The notes: generated by a model from the sequence alone, not told the origin. 62,372 nucleotides of DNA from Candidatus Gastranaerophilales bacterium (GCA_944327225.1 CALVGZ010000011.1:1-62372), one strand, 5' to 3'; positions 8,289-18,547 are shown, counted from the stretch's first letter. Numbers and translations: made by a program.

Positions 8289-10382
8289 ATGGAAAATATT
8301 TTTGCAAAAATTCAATATTTTATAGCTAACAAAATTTCTTACTCGGATTTAATAAAAAAAATCGAAGAACTTGAAACAAATGAAAATTCAGATGAAGAAA
8401 AAAGTCAAGAGTCTTCAGTATTTAATAATCTTTCGAAAGATGATATTCTTGAAATATACAATAAATTTGATATAGATGGTGATGGAAAAGTTGAAGAATC
8501 TGAATTTTCAGCTTATCAAGAAAATTACTTAAAAGATGTAAATAATATTTTTGGATATATGACAGAAAATATGTCAAAAGAAGATTTTGACAAAATATTT
8601 GATAAGTATCAAAGCTTATCAAATTTTGATACTGAAATGATTGATCAAATTTTCGATTGTGCAGATACAGATTCTGACGGCAAAATAACAGACGATGAAT
8701 TAAATGAATTTGAAAAAAAGTTTATTGGGCTTGAGGAAGCAGAGGAAATTGAGGAAGCAGAAGAAATTGAGGAAGCAGAAGAAATTGAAGAAGCAGAGGA
8801 AACACCAGTAAGCACAACAGGCGGATCAAGAGGAAGTGTCGGAGGATATTCAGGAGCGGGAAACAATGGAAGTATAGATTCGTCAAACGATTCAGGCACT
8901 AAAGATTATTCCGAAATGAGTTTAGATGAACTGGAAAGTGCAAAATCAACAGCAGAAGGAGAATTAAATACAGCACAAAGCGATCTTGATGCTGCTCAAC
9001 AAGAAGAAGCAACGGCACAAAGTGCTTATGACCTTGCAGAAGGCGATTTTGAAAATAAATACAATTCTATGCAAGAATTAAATCAACAAATGCAAGAAGC
9101 TATTGCAGAGGATGAAAATATCACTCAAGAGCAAAAAGAAGCTCTTTCTTCAATAGAAGAAAATTTAAATATTAACCAAGAAGCAATTAATACAACAAAA
9201 AATTCAATTTCGGAAAAAGAAACTGAAATATCGGGCAAAGAAACTGAAATATCGGGCAAAGAAACTGAAATATCGGGCAAAGAAAGTGAAATAAGTGCCA
9301 AACAAGCTACAATTTCAGAATTATACAGTCAGTTAAAAAATGTTTCTTCGGGCAGTACAGAAGAAGAACGCCAAGCGGCCATACAAAAAAGACAAGAATT
9401 AAAAAGTCAAATAGCTTCGGCAGAAGAAGAATTACAAACGCTTGAAAGTCAAAAAACTCAACTTAAAGAAGAAAAAAGCAATTTAGAAATTGAGAAACAA
9501 GCACTCGAAGCAGAGCTTTCGGAATTGGAAACACAAAAATCCCAACTAGAAAGTGAGCAAACAGAAATCTTAAATCAAAAAACCGATTTACTTGCAGAAA
9601 TTTCAAAAAATGCAAGTGAAAGTACAAAAGCCGTTATTGAACAATATCAACAGGCACAAAATGACTACGAAACGGCAAAAACAGAATTGAAAACAGTTAA
9701 AGAAACACTAAGTGAGGCCAAAGAAAAAACAACCGAAGCAGAAAGTGCCTACGAAACTAAAAAAGCGGAACTTGATGAAATTAATAGTTTAATAGCTGCA
9801 AAACAAGCTGAAAAAGCCTCTAAAATTTCAGATGAAGGCTCAGTAGAAATACCTGATTTTATATCCGATTCCGATAAAATAAAAATTCAACAATTACACC
9901 CTGAAATGCAGGAGGTAATGGTTGAATTCTTTGAAAAGGCAAAAGAAGCAGGACTTGAATTTACTCTTGAATGTGGCGGGCAAGTAAGAACTTTAAGTTA
10001 CCAAGAAGAATTGCACAACAGTAATTCATCAAGATACGGAACACCAAATCCATACGGAACATCATCTTTCCATCTATTAGGACTTGCTGTTGACATTACA
10101 CCCAAAGGATGTTCTTATGAACAATTAGCAACTATCGGTAAATCTGTAGGTCTGAGCTGGGGTGGAGATTGGCAAGGATATAAAGAAGGATGGCACTTCC
10201 AATTAGATAGCGGAGTTAAAGCTTTACTAAATGATTCATCTTTAAGCGATTCACAAAAAGAAGAAGAAATAGCAGAAAGATACCCCTGTATTAAAACACT
10301 ATACACAAGCGAAAACAGTTCTTATGAGTCTACTGATTTCTACACCGCTAAAGAACTTGCAAGTTTAGGCTATAGTGTTTAA
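8289..10382 (+). CDS. EF-hand / coiled-coil protein with C-terminal M15 (VanY-type) peptidase domain
   Basis: A 697-residue modular protein. Two canonical EF-hand calcium loops lie at 61-72 (DIDGDGKVEESE) and 126-137 (DTDSDGKITDDE). An acidic EEAEEI repeat follows, then a Gly/Ser linker (~175-200), a long coiled coil (~205-540) containing four KETEISG heptads, and a C-terminal M15-type DD- or LD-carboxypeptidase domain. The zinc site is complete: H595 and D602 in SFHLLGLAVDI, and H636 in GWHFQ, with WGGDW between them. That domain normally cleaves peptidoglycan peptides. No Sec signal is present although the substrate would be outside the cytoplasm, so export by another route is implied. GGAACGGAA precedes the ATG. 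The architecture parallels the protein at 12937-15084. Confidence 0.85.
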   Translation: MENIFAKIQYFIANKISYSDLIKKIEELETNENSDEEKSQESSVFNNLSKDDILEIYNKFDIDGDGKVEESEFSAYQENYLKDVNNIFGYMTENMSKEDFDKIFDKYQSLSNFDTEMIDQIFDCADTDSDGKITDDELNEFEKKFIGLEEAEEIEEAEEIEEAEEIEEAEETPVSTTGGSRGSVGGYSGAGNNGSIDSSNDSGTKDYSEMSLDELESAKSTAEGELNTAQSDLDAAQQEEATAQSAYDLAEGDFENKYNSMQELNQQMQEAIAEDENITQEQKEALSSIEENLNINQEAINTTKNSISEKETEISGKETEISGKETEISGKESEISAKQATISELYSQLKNVSSGSTEEERQAAIQKRQELKSQIASAEEELQTLESQKTQLKEEKSNLEIEKQALEAELSELETQKSQLESEQTEILNQKTDLLAEISKNASESTKAVIEQYQQAQNDYETAKTELKTVKETLSEAKEKTTEAESAYETKKAELDEINSLIAAKQAEKASKISDEGSVEIPDFISDSDKIKIQQLHPEMQEVMVEFFEKAKEAGLEFTLECGGQVRTLSYQEELHNSNSSRYGTPNPYGTSSFHLLGLAVDITPKGCSYEQLATIGKSVGLSWGGDWQGYKEGWHFQLDSGVKALLNDSSLSDSQKEEEIAERYPCIKTLYTSENSSYESTDFYTAKELASLGYSV
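8733..8804 (+). repeat. 18-bp in-frame tandem repeat (EEAEEI)
   Basis: Four near-identical 18-bp units such as GAGGAAGCAGAAGAAATT encode the acidic hexapeptide EEAEEI. Units differ only by GAA/GAG codon changes, which suggests recent slippage expansion. It joins the EF-hand part to the Gly-rich linker. Confidence 0.8.
9216..9299 (+). repeat. 21-bp in-frame tandem repeat (KETEISG)
   Basis: Three identical 21-bp units and a fourth degenerate one encode the heptad KETEISG within the coiled coil. One unit equals one heptad, so copy-number change would lengthen the coil without breaking register. Confidence 0.85.
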
Positions 10383-10387
10383 TAAAT

Positions 10388-12793
10388 TCAGTCAATCTTT
10401 TTAAATATAGCAGTAGTTTTTGCAGATAAATTTATGGGATGTTTTCTTTTTCCGTCACTCTTTATAATTTTTTCATTTATATTACCGTTGCCATTATATT
10501 TAATATTATCTGTATTCAATATTTCAATCCAATCACCTTTTGGAAATTCTATGTAATAGCTTTCAGAATCGTGACTTGGGTAACTTTGGTTTCCAAAATT
10601 AGTAATAGAATATATACTGTTGTCATTTTTATCATCTCTTGCATGAAAAGCGATTACTTGAGAATAAGGATGTTTTACAGAATCTTCAATAACAAAATGT
10701 CCATCAGATAATGCTGGATTGTGAATATTTATAGAATTTAAACATCTTATAAGTTCTCTAAAAGCACTCATTTTTGATTTTGCTTTCAATGAATAATCCA
10801 TTCCGAACAATTTAGACTGTTTTAGTGCATTTATATCGGTTTTATAGCCCTTTTCAATGTATAAATAGGGTTCATCTTTGATTAAATCTAATTGTCTAAA
10901 AAATTTAAACGGTGTTATATCACAATTTTCATCACCTTGGAAAACCATTTTAGGACCAGGAGTTGCAAAGACTCTTGCTATTGCCATTTTATTAATGTCA
11001 AAACTTTTATCAAACATTGCCCTTACTTTATCATAAGTTATCCCTAAATCCTTGCTTATTCCAAGAGGAATAAGTATCTCGCGTTCGAAATCTTCTTGCA
11101 AACTTATTTTTTCTTCAAAAGTACTAGATTCCGTTGGAGCAAACTTATCCAACATTCCCTTCTGTAGCATCGTTACAAGTTCATTTGAAGCAGCCTCCGC
11201 CTTTTGATTGCAAACTTTATTATAAGCATCATCAATCGAAAGCGACTCTTTTTTTTGCAGTTCTTGGACCCTTTTTAAATCTTCTTTATTTAAAATAATT
11301 CCTTCTTTTAAATGCAACATTGGACTAATAAGCTTTGAAATCAAACGAGTTCCGTCCATATTTCCAATTTCATCATGACTCATTAAATATTTAACATTAT
11401 CCTGTGCACAATAGCTTGCTTTCTCAATTGCAAATAAATCAACACTTCCAAATATAGTATCTTTTAATTTATGAAAAAAATTAAAATCCCATTCGCTATC
11501 ATAACCAAGCCTGCTTAAAACAGTATCATTATTTGAAATAGCAGTTATTACTTGTTCGTGTTCTTTTTCGGTTCCACCTTTTGCAATTTCCTTGTCAGTT
11601 AAAGGGCTTGTTACTCTTTTATCATGAATTTCATTTGGATTATACCAAAAATGATCTCCGCTAACACTTATTGAATCTCTTGCGTCTTCTGCTATTAAAA
11701 AAGCATCAGGCTTATGATAATTTATCTCTGCAGCAATTTGTTTCATAGTATAATCAGATGACATAAATTTTGTCATATCAAGTCTTAAACCATCACAATG
11801 ATAATTATCCAACCAATTTATAGCAGCATTTACGATATAGTCTCTCACATAACGTGAATTTTCTTTTTCATAATTGAAAGATAAACCAAAACAATTCCCG
11901 CAATCAATATATGGTCCGGTTTTATCTAACTGTTGCCCATCTATAGATATATGGTTGGGGACCATATCCATAATAACGTTTAAGCCAATACTATGAGCAT
12001 AGTCAATTAAAGATTTTAACTGATCCGCTCCACCCAAATGTTCTGACGGAGCAAATTTATCTACCCCATCATATCCCCAATTGAAAGAATATGTATTTTC
12101 AACCGGCATAATTTCAATTGCATTAAAACCTAATGAAGGTAAATTTTTAATTGCTTCTTTAGCATCTTCAAAAGTTCCGCCTTGAGTTAATGAAACTGTA
12201 TTAAATTCATATATTCTGGCAGAATCTATTGATGTTAAACCATTTTTTGAATCAGCCAATCTTGATATTCTTCTTTTATCATTTTTAAACCAATTATCAT
12301 CCTTCCATTTATATAAAGAATGATCATATATAACGGATTCTCCGATTAATTTTTTTTGCCTGAAGGAATATGGGTCTTTTACATTTTCTTTAATTGTTTT
12401 TCCGTCCTCATCAACTCTTTCTATTGTATAAAAATAAGAGTCGCCATGTTGAACTTCATTTGAAGGAATCTTTTGCGGGGTTTCAAAAATTCCATTTTCT
12501 TTTTTTTCGAGTTTATATTGAAGAATAGTTCCGTTTGGTTTTTTTACATTAACCGTAACTTTTTTAGTGTCAGGGTAGGAAAAAATTTTAAAAGAAACAT
12601 CTTTAGTTTCAGGATCAACAACAGCCCCCCAACTTTTATGTTCTTTCCAGCTTCTTTTAAAAGAAATATTATAAGAAGAATTTATGTTTATTTTCTCAGA
12701 TAAATTGCCTTTTGTTTCTTTTATTAAAAAAGTTTTATATTTTTTTATACTACAATCAACACTTGGCTTATAAGCAATACTTTGTATCCTCAA
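10388..12793 (-). CDS. GH13 alpha-amylase-family enzyme (branching-enzyme/trehalohydrolase-like) with F-x-G leader
   Basis: An 801-residue alpha-glucan enzyme. After an Asn/Lys-rich leader with ISFKR at 43-47, residues ~55-150 look like a CBM48-type beta-sandwich, as in branching enzymes and maltooligosyl-trehalose trehalohydrolases. The GH13 barrel follows, with all four signature regions: DMVPNH (276-281), GLRLDM with nucleophile D339, FLIAED with acid/base E369, and SHDE with H473/D474. The catalytic set is therefore complete. Exact specificity (branching, debranching or hydrolysis) cannot be read from the sequence. The start is TTG, preceded by AGGGGTG. No signal peptide is present. A second alpha-glucan enzyme, MalQ, lies at 38776-40692. 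Confidence 0.82.
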   Translation of the reverse strand: MRIQSIAYKPSVDCSIKKYKTFLIKETKGNLSEKININSSYNISFKRSWKEHKSWGAVVDPETKDVSFKIFSYPDTKKVTVNVKKPNGTILQYKLEKKENGIFETPQKIPSNEVQHGDSYFYTIERVDEDGKTIKENVKDPYSFRQKKLIGESVIYDHSLYKWKDDNWFKNDKRRISRLADSKNGLTSIDSARIYEFNTVSLTQGGTFEDAKEAIKNLPSLGFNAIEIMPVENTYSFNWGYDGVDKFAPSEHLGGADQLKSLIDYAHSIGLNVIMDMVPNHISIDGQQLDKTGPYIDCGNCFGLSFNYEKENSRYVRDYIVNAAINWLDNYHCDGLRLDMTKFMSSDYTMKQIAAEINYHKPDAFLIAEDARDSISVSGDHFWYNPNEIHDKRVTSPLTDKEIAKGGTEKEHEQVITAISNNDTVLSRLGYDSEWDFNFFHKLKDTIFGSVDLFAIEKASYCAQDNVKYLMSHDEIGNMDGTRLISKLISPMLHLKEGIILNKEDLKRVQELQKKESLSIDDAYNKVCNQKAEAASNELVTMLQKGMLDKFAPTESSTFEEKISLQEDFEREILIPLGISKDLGITYDKVRAMFDKSFDINKMAIARVFATPGPKMVFQGDENCDITPFKFFRQLDLIKDEPYLYIEKGYKTDINALKQSKLFGMDYSLKAKSKMSAFRELIRCLNSINIHNPALSDGHFVIEDSVKHPYSQVIAFHARDDKNDNSIYSITNFGNQSYPSHDSESYYIEFPKGDWIEILNTDNIKYNGNGNINEKIIKSDGKRKHPINLSAKTTAIFKKID

Positions 12794-12936
12794 ACTACAC
12801 CCCTAAACACAACTTTTAAACATATAACATCATTATCAGAAAACCTTAAATAAGGTATTCGATTTAACTTTTATATAATACAATACAATTGATATATTTG
12901 TAAATTTGTTAATTTTTGTATAATACAATCAAAAAG

Positions 12937-15084
12937 TTATTGCCTTACATATAACCCAATAGTACGTTCTTCATTTTGTGTATCTTCTTGTGTTTGCTCA
13001 GTTAAAATGTCATCTAAATTCTTAATCGAACCGTCTTTAACATCAACAACCAACAAATCACTTGTTGATATTGATTCTGCACCTTGTCTTACACCTACAA
13101 CAGAAACATAAAATTCATCATCATTATTGCCAACAATGTGCATTAATGAAGGTATGCCGGCACTTAATTGTTCTTGTACCCTTCCAAGCAATTCACTTTC
13201 ATCACTATATTCAAATTCCTGATACTCTGAAGCATCTGTACTTTCATCTGCTTCAGTTTCTTCATCTTCTTCATCTTCCGATTCGGTTTGAGTGCCTGTT
13301 AATTTATCATTAAAAGCAAAAGCTTTAGTTAAAGGATCATCTTGATCGGTTTCTTCACCTTCTTGTTCAGCTTCAGAAGCTAGACCATCAAGTTCATCAG
13401 CACCCATGATTGTATCATAAGTATCTTCACCTAATGTGTATGAATTTTCTTCTTTATCATTTTCTTCATCGGAAGATTCAACATCATTTTCTAAAACAGC
13501 ATTAACTAAATTATCTATTTCACCTTGTATTTCTTTAATTTCTCCTTGAATTTCGGAAATTTCAGTTTCTAATGTTCCCCTTAAGGTATCTTGCTCGGTG
13601 ATATATGCCTCTTTAGCATCTTCATAAGCACTCTTTGCTTCTTGTAACTCAGTATTTTCTATTTCTGCAATTTTATCTTCTATATCGGTCATTTTTTCAT
13701 TAAATGTATCCAATTCTTCCTGTAACCCCAAAAGTTCACCTTGTAAAGTACTGAGATTTTCTTGCTCTTCTTGGAGCTGAGTTTCTAAATCACTTTTTTG
13801 ACTGTTTAATTCTTCCATAGAACTTTCATAATCCGCAATCAAATCAGATATTGCCGCTTTCTCATCTTCATCTGTCTCGGAATCAGGAAGATTTTTATAA
13901 TAAGTAAGTGCTTTTTGACAAGAAGCCAAATTACTATCTATAGAAGTTATATTCATTTCAATATCTGCAATTTGCTGTTCTGAATCCATTATTGAAATTT
14001 CTTTTTCAGCAATTGCACTTTCTTTTTCTTCTATGGCTGTTTTTGTTTCGACTAATTGTTCGGATAATTCAGAATCAATAGTCTCTAAGAGTTCGTTATA
14101 TTTTTCAAAAGCAGCATCTTCCGCAGTTTTTAAATCAGCAAGTTCAGGACTTGAACCATCGATTACAGCATTTAATTCACCTTGTTTTGTGGAAAGTTCT
14201 GTTTGTTTTTCTGTTAATTTTTGTTTTAATTCGGCAAGCTCAGCGTTTTCCTCAGAATCATCATTTGTTTCCGGAACATTATTTTGACTGCCAACATTTC
14301 CTGTATATCCGGTACCACCAGCACCACCAGCACCTGACGAAGCTTGAGTTTCTGAAACTTTATCACTTTTATCATCGGTATCTATACCGTTTTTTTCACG
14401 TAAAGCATCAATAGATTTATTTGTTTCAAGCTGTTTGTCGTCTAAAGCAATTCTTTTTTCCTGCATATCTTTAAGAGCTTCTTTTGTTTCATCAGAAGCA
14501 CTTTCTAAGATTTTTTCTTCTATTTCATCTCGTTTTTGAAGTAATTCTTCTCTTTCTTTTAAATATTTTTCCAATTGTTCTTTTTCTTCATCAGTTAAAT
14601 CTGATTTTTCATTTAGTGCATTTATTAATTCATAATTTTCTTGCAAATCTTCTAATAGTTGAGATCTATCAGATAATAATTGACTATCAACTGAATTATC
14701 GGACATTAATAAAAATTCAAATTTATTATTGGATTCCTGATATTTTGACATATTTTCATCTTGAGTATTTAAATCCTCGAATATATCTTCTTTATCAAAT
14801 TCAAAATCATCAGAAAAACCATCAAAATCTTCAAAAGAAACTCCTGAAAATTCCGAATAGCTTTCAAGTTTTTGAATAAGATTTAACAACTCCTCGTCAG
14901 ATAGTTCACCATTATTATCTTTATCACACACCGAAAACAAATTTGATAAAATTTTTTCGCCTTTTTCTTCCGAGAAAATGCTTTTTTCCTCTTGAATATC
15001 TTCATCTTCAGATTCTCTTATATCATTTAAAATATAAGAGTTTGCATAATTAGAAATTAATGAAATTAAAGCATCAAGTTGCAT
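12937..15084 (-). CDS. EF-hand / coiled-coil protein of unknown function
   Basis: A 715-residue acidic protein without a signal peptide. One clear EF-hand loop lies at residues 54-65 (DKDNNGELSDEE). A long coiled coil occupies ~130-230 and ~275-560, interrupted by a Gly-rich linker (GAGGAGGTGYTGNVG). A very acidic stretch follows, then ~80 residues of more globular sequence (SLMHIVGNNDDEFYVSVVGV) at the C-terminus that I do not recognise. The module order (helical start, EF-hand, Gly linker, coiled coil, C-terminal domain) mirrors the M15 peptidase protein at 8289-10382, so the two may share an export or assembly route. AAGGAG precedes the ATG. It lies upstream of the GH13 gene and 97 bp downstream of the calpain gene's stop. 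Confidence 0.7.
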   Translation of the reverse strand: MQLDALISLISNYANSYILNDIRESEDEDIQEEKSIFSEEKGEKILSNLFSVCDKDNNGELSDEELLNLIQKLESYSEFSGVSFEDFDGFSDDFEFDKEDIFEDLNTQDENMSKYQESNNKFEFLLMSDNSVDSQLLSDRSQLLEDLQENYELINALNEKSDLTDEEKEQLEKYLKEREELLQKRDEIEEKILESASDETKEALKDMQEKRIALDDKQLETNKSIDALREKNGIDTDDKSDKVSETQASSGAGGAGGTGYTGNVGSQNNVPETNDDSEENAELAELKQKLTEKQTELSTKQGELNAVIDGSSPELADLKTAEDAAFEKYNELLETIDSELSEQLVETKTAIEEKESAIAEKEISIMDSEQQIADIEMNITSIDSNLASCQKALTYYKNLPDSETDEDEKAAISDLIADYESSMEELNSQKSDLETQLQEEQENLSTLQGELLGLQEELDTFNEKMTDIEDKIAEIENTELQEAKSAYEDAKEAYITEQDTLRGTLETEISEIQGEIKEIQGEIDNLVNAVLENDVESSDEENDKEENSYTLGEDTYDTIMGADELDGLASEAEQEGEETDQDDPLTKAFAFNDKLTGTQTESEDEEDEETEADESTDASEYQEFEYSDESELLGRVQEQLSAGIPSLMHIVGNNDDEFYVSVVGVRQGAESISTSDLLVVDVKDGSIKNLDDILTEQTQEDTQNEERTIGLYVRQ

Positions 15085-15180
15085 CCTTTGTCTCCTTATA
15101 TAAGTTTATATACGGCACTAATGCAATATTCTTGAGAAAAATAATATTTATATTAATTTTTGTTAAGCATTTTTTAATAA

Positions 15181-17133
15181 TTAAAATTCATAAAAGCTTA
15201 TTTGTGATGATTTTTCTTTCAATTCACTTCGACTGAAAGTATACATCATTGTAGTGTCCCATGGGTTGACCAATGTAATAAATTGTCCGTTCACATCTAA
15301 AACACTCCATGCATGTCCAAGACTATTTGCCATAACTATTTCTTTTCCTGAACTATCTGTTGCTATAATTTTTGAATTTTCATCTTCAGGTATAAAAGAT
15401 ACTATAGCAGCTACACCATTGGGATTTTCATCAATATAGTTAAAAATATTGTCAAAATTACTATCTAAATCGTACGAATTTTGCTTTATAGCTCCTGTTT
15501 CTTTTCCTGTTAAGGCTACAGTAAATTTTTCAAACGTACCGCCATTTAGCGGGTCATAATTTTTACCGGCCGCTTGTAATTCTTCTTGTTTTTGTTGTTC
15601 TGTTTCTGATAAATATTTTTCAAAAGCTACTTCCATTAAAATAACATCATCATCTCCGTATGAATATCTGGAATCACTTTTTGCCTTTTCTAATTCTTCA
15701 TTAGTGACTTTGTATTTTTTACCACCCAATTTAACATTGTAGTCATCCGAAAACCATATTTTGCTAATAGCCTTTTTAATTGCTTTTCTTCCTTCTTTTG
15801 TTATTGAAAAAGCATATAAACCGGATAACAGCCAGCAATCTCCACTTAATCCCTGACGAAAAGGTTCATCTATCTTTTCATTTATGGAAATATCTTGATC
15901 TAGTTCCAATCTATCTTTACCTGAAATAACTTTCCCTTCTTTATCATATAGTACAACGGAACCGTCATTATATCTTTTTTCTAGGCCTTCATCTGTAAAT
16001 CTGAATTCTGCAAATTCACTCTGATCTATTACTCTAAACAAAGGAGAATCTTTTCTATTTTCATTCATATACTTATATAAATCAGAGGCTTTAATATAAC
16101 CCTCACTATCCATAGTTATGGAAACTTCTTGACCATTTATAATTTCGGTTACAATAAGATTACCTTCGCTATCAAGAGTCATTTTTCCGTCATTAGTATA
16201 CCCGAAATCACCGTTCATAACACAACTTTGAACTTCTGAACTTAGATTTACTCTATGTATATAATCTACGGATAAATTAACAAAACCGGTTATTACATCT
16301 TCACCATCATAATATATAATTGTATCTGCAATGTTATCACTATTGGAATCTGTTTGACTTTCGGTTAAAACACCTCGTTCATCATAATTATATATGGTAA
16401 CCATACTTGTAGTCTGCCCGTTTTCATCTGTTTTTGTTTCTCTTCTTGCAAGAGGATAGGAGCTGTCTTCAAAATATTTCTGCTCTACTGAATATGTAAT
16501 ACCGTCCAATTTAATAAACATTGAAGTAAAATTACCATTTTCATCCGTTTCCACACCCCAATCATTTTTAGAAACTCCCATATCATGAGCATATTCGGCA
16601 AATTTTACGTCAGCAACGTCTTCGCAGTAATGCTCAAAATCATCAACCGAGTTTCCATACTTATCTTCACTTTTATAACAACCGGGATTATAGTTATAGT
16701 ATTGTAATACATCGAAAACTTTTGAAAGATTCTCATAATCTTCTATACTTTTATAATGATTAAAAATCATTGCTAAAAATTCATACTTATTATTTTTGTC
16801 AATTAATAAGTCATTCAATTTACTAAATTGTTCATAATATACCGGACCAACTGTAGAAGCATATCCAGGCAAATCGGGACGTTCGCCCGGATAATAAAGT
16901 TTCATAGTTTCTTCAAAATCTTTTGTGGTTAAGTATGAATTAATATCCCTTGCTCTTTGTGTTGTTGCACTTTGCATTTCTACACTATACATAAAAGGTT
17001 CATAAGTATCTGTTTCAGAACTAAAAACATTATCAATCACATCATTTGAACTGTCATATTGAGCTGACTTATCATTAACAGATAATGATTTAGTCCTTCC
17101 AAACAAAAATTCTAAATTCGTATCAAAAGACAT
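15181..17133 (-). CDS. Calpain-like (C2 family) cysteine protease
   Basis: A 650-residue protein whose last ~225 residues form a papain-fold calpain-type protease core. The catalytic Cys433 lies in QGLSGDCWLLS, with Q427 as oxyanion residue, His607 in LGHAWSVLDV and Asn623 in LVNPWD, so the triad is complete. The ~420 residues before it contain hydrophilic, Asp/Asn-rich strands with repeated D-x-(N/D)-x-(N/D)G turns (TDENGN, TDENGQ, DSEGN), perhaps calcium-binding. No signal peptide or membrane segment is present. Bacterial calpains are rare outside a few lineages. Substrate and cell location are unknown; its neighbours suggest a group of calcium-linked proteins sharing a non-Sec export route. 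Confidence 0.83.
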   Translation of the reverse strand: MSFDTNLEFLFGRTKSLSVNDKSAQYDSSNDVIDNVFSSETDTYEPFMYSVEMQSATTQRARDINSYLTTKDFEETMKLYYPGERPDLPGYASTVGPVYYEQFSKLNDLLIDKNNKYEFLAMIFNHYKSIEDYENLSKVFDVLQYYNYNPGCYKSEDKYGNSVDDFEHYCEDVADVKFAEYAHDMGVSKNDWGVETDENGNFTSMFIKLDGITYSVEQKYFEDSSYPLARRETKTDENGQTTSMVTIYNYDERGVLTESQTDSNSDNIADTIIYYDGEDVITGFVNLSVDYIHRVNLSSEVQSCVMNGDFGYTNDGKMTLDSEGNLIVTEIINGQEVSITMDSEGYIKASDLYKYMNENRKDSPLFRVIDQSEFAEFRFTDEGLEKRYNDGSVVLYDKEGKVISGKDRLELDQDISINEKIDEPFRQGLSGDCWLLSGLYAFSITKEGRKAIKKAISKIWFSDDYNVKLGGKKYKVTNEELEKAKSDSRYSYGDDDVILMEVAFEKYLSETEQQKQEELQAAGKNYDPLNGGTFEKFTVALTGKETGAIKQNSYDLDSNFDNIFNYIDENPNGVAAIVSFIPEDENSKIIATDSSGKEIVMANSLGHAWSVLDVNGQFITLVNPWDTTMMYTFSRSELKEKSSQISFYEF

Positions 17134-17230
17134 AAAATAAAAACTCTTTTTCTATTAATACGTTTTTATCGGCTTAATGAAAAAAATCTTAAGAAAAAAA
17201 TAAAAAATATAAATTTATGTAAATTTAAAA

Positions 17231-18547
17231 TTATTCAAAAACTAATCTTTTAACCTTTAATTTTAATATTTTCATATTTTCGGCATCACTAACTTTATAT
17301 AAGAAATATTCATCAGTTATTTCATCATTTATTTTTGCCATTTTGCCGAATTTTTTAATAAAATAACCACTTATTGTATTTATGCTTTCATCTTCTTTTA
17401 ATTTAATATTAAAATAATCTTCAAATTCATCTATTCTTGTTTTTCCCAATATTTCATATTCATCTTCATTTATTTTTTTAATTAAATCATTATTTTCATC
17501 ATCATCAAATTCATCTTGCACATCTCCGAAAATTTCTTCCAAAACATCTTCATGTGTAATCAATCCGCTGGTGCCGCCAAACTCATCCACGACAATTGCC
17601 ATTTGAGAATGTTTTTTTTGAAATTCCACATTAAGCTTTTCAACCGGCATTGTTTCAGGAACATATAAAGGTTTTCTTAAAATCTCGGAAATTTTTATTT
17701 CTTGATTATTTATAATAGGTAAATACAAATCTTTCATGTGGATAAAACCAATTATATGATCCAAATCATCCTTATAAACAGGGTATCTTGTAAATTGATT
17801 TTCAATTATAATTTCATTCAGTTCCTGCATAGTTGCATTTTCGGATATACAAACCATTTCCATTCTTGGTTTCATTATTTGAGATACATTAAGTTCAGAA
17901 AATTTAAAAACATTTTGTAGCATTTCTGCTTCTTGCTCTTTTATAACGCCACCTTTACAGCTTGCATCAATTAACATATTAAGTTCTTCGCTACTGCAGG
18001 CTCTGCTTTTTTCATTTGCAGGTTCTATTTTAATAAGTTTTAAAAGAAAATTGCCTAAACCGTTTAAAACAATTATCATTGGAGCAAAAATTCTTGTTAC
18101 TACATACATGGGTTTTGCAACAAATAATGTTGTATTTTCAGGGTACTGAAGTGCAATGGATTTTGGCATTAATTCACCTATTACAACATGTAATACCGTA
18201 ATTACACTAAATGCTACCACAACAGCAACGCTATGGGCTGCAACATTATCATAATTAACAGGTAAAAATTTAAATAAAGGCAACAAAACTTTTGCTAAAG
18301 TTGATTCTCCAACCCAGCCTATCCCGAGACTGGCTATAGTTATACCTAATTGTATCGCAGCAATGTATCTGTCAATATTTTTAACAGCATCAAAAGCCAA
18401 TTTGGCATCAAAATTTCCTTCGTTTGCAAGCTGGCAAATTCTTGTTTTTCTGACACCAACAAGAGCAAACTCAGCTGCCACAAAAAAACCGTTTACAAAA
18501 AGTAAAAAAACTATAAAAATAAGATTAAAAATAATTTTTAAATCCAT
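17231..18547 (-). CDS. CNNM/CorC-HlyC family membrane protein
   Basis: A 438-residue inner-membrane protein. Residues ~1-190 form the DUF21 membrane domain (four hydrophobic segments with SLGIGWVGE and GELMPKSIALQYPE). Two CBS domains follow (~205-330, with MKPRMEMVCI and VVDEFGGTSGLITHEDVLEEI), then a CorC_HlyC domain to the end. The family includes magnesium/cobalt exporters and proteins misnamed hemolysins. GTGAGA lies upstream of the ATG. It is monocistronic as far as can be seen. Confidence 0.9.
   Translation of the reverse strand: MDLKIIFNLIFIVFLLFVNGFFVAAEFALVGVRKTRICQLANEGNFDAKLAFDAVKNIDRYIAAIQLGITIASLGIGWVGESTLAKVLLPLFKFLPVNYDNVAAHSVAVVVAFSVITVLHVVIGELMPKSIALQYPENTTLFVAKPMYVVTRIFAPMIIVLNGLGNFLLKLIKIEPANEKSRACSSEELNMLIDASCKGGVIKEQEAEMLQNVFKFSELNVSQIMKPRMEMVCISENATMQELNEIIIENQFTRYPVYKDDLDHIIGFIHMKDLYLPIINNQEIKISEILRKPLYVPETMPVEKLNVEFQKKHSQMAIVVDEFGGTSGLITHEDVLEEIFGDVQDEFDDDENNDLIKKINEDEYEILGKTRIDEFEDYFNIKLKEDESINTISGYFIKKFGKMAKINDEITDEYFLYKVSDAENMKILKLKVKRLVFE

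Noticed and set aside
12874-12929. TATAATACAAT occurring twice, 45 bp apart, as promoters
   Set aside because: No plus-strand gene follows, and AT-rich intergenic DNA easily yields such strings; the second copy is part of a short palindrome of unclear meaning.
14033-14879. Plus-strand open frames opposite the EF-hand gene
   Set aside because: Composition (runs of His/Leu/Phe) is what antisense of Glu/Lys/Gln-rich coiled coil gives; no ribosome binding sites.
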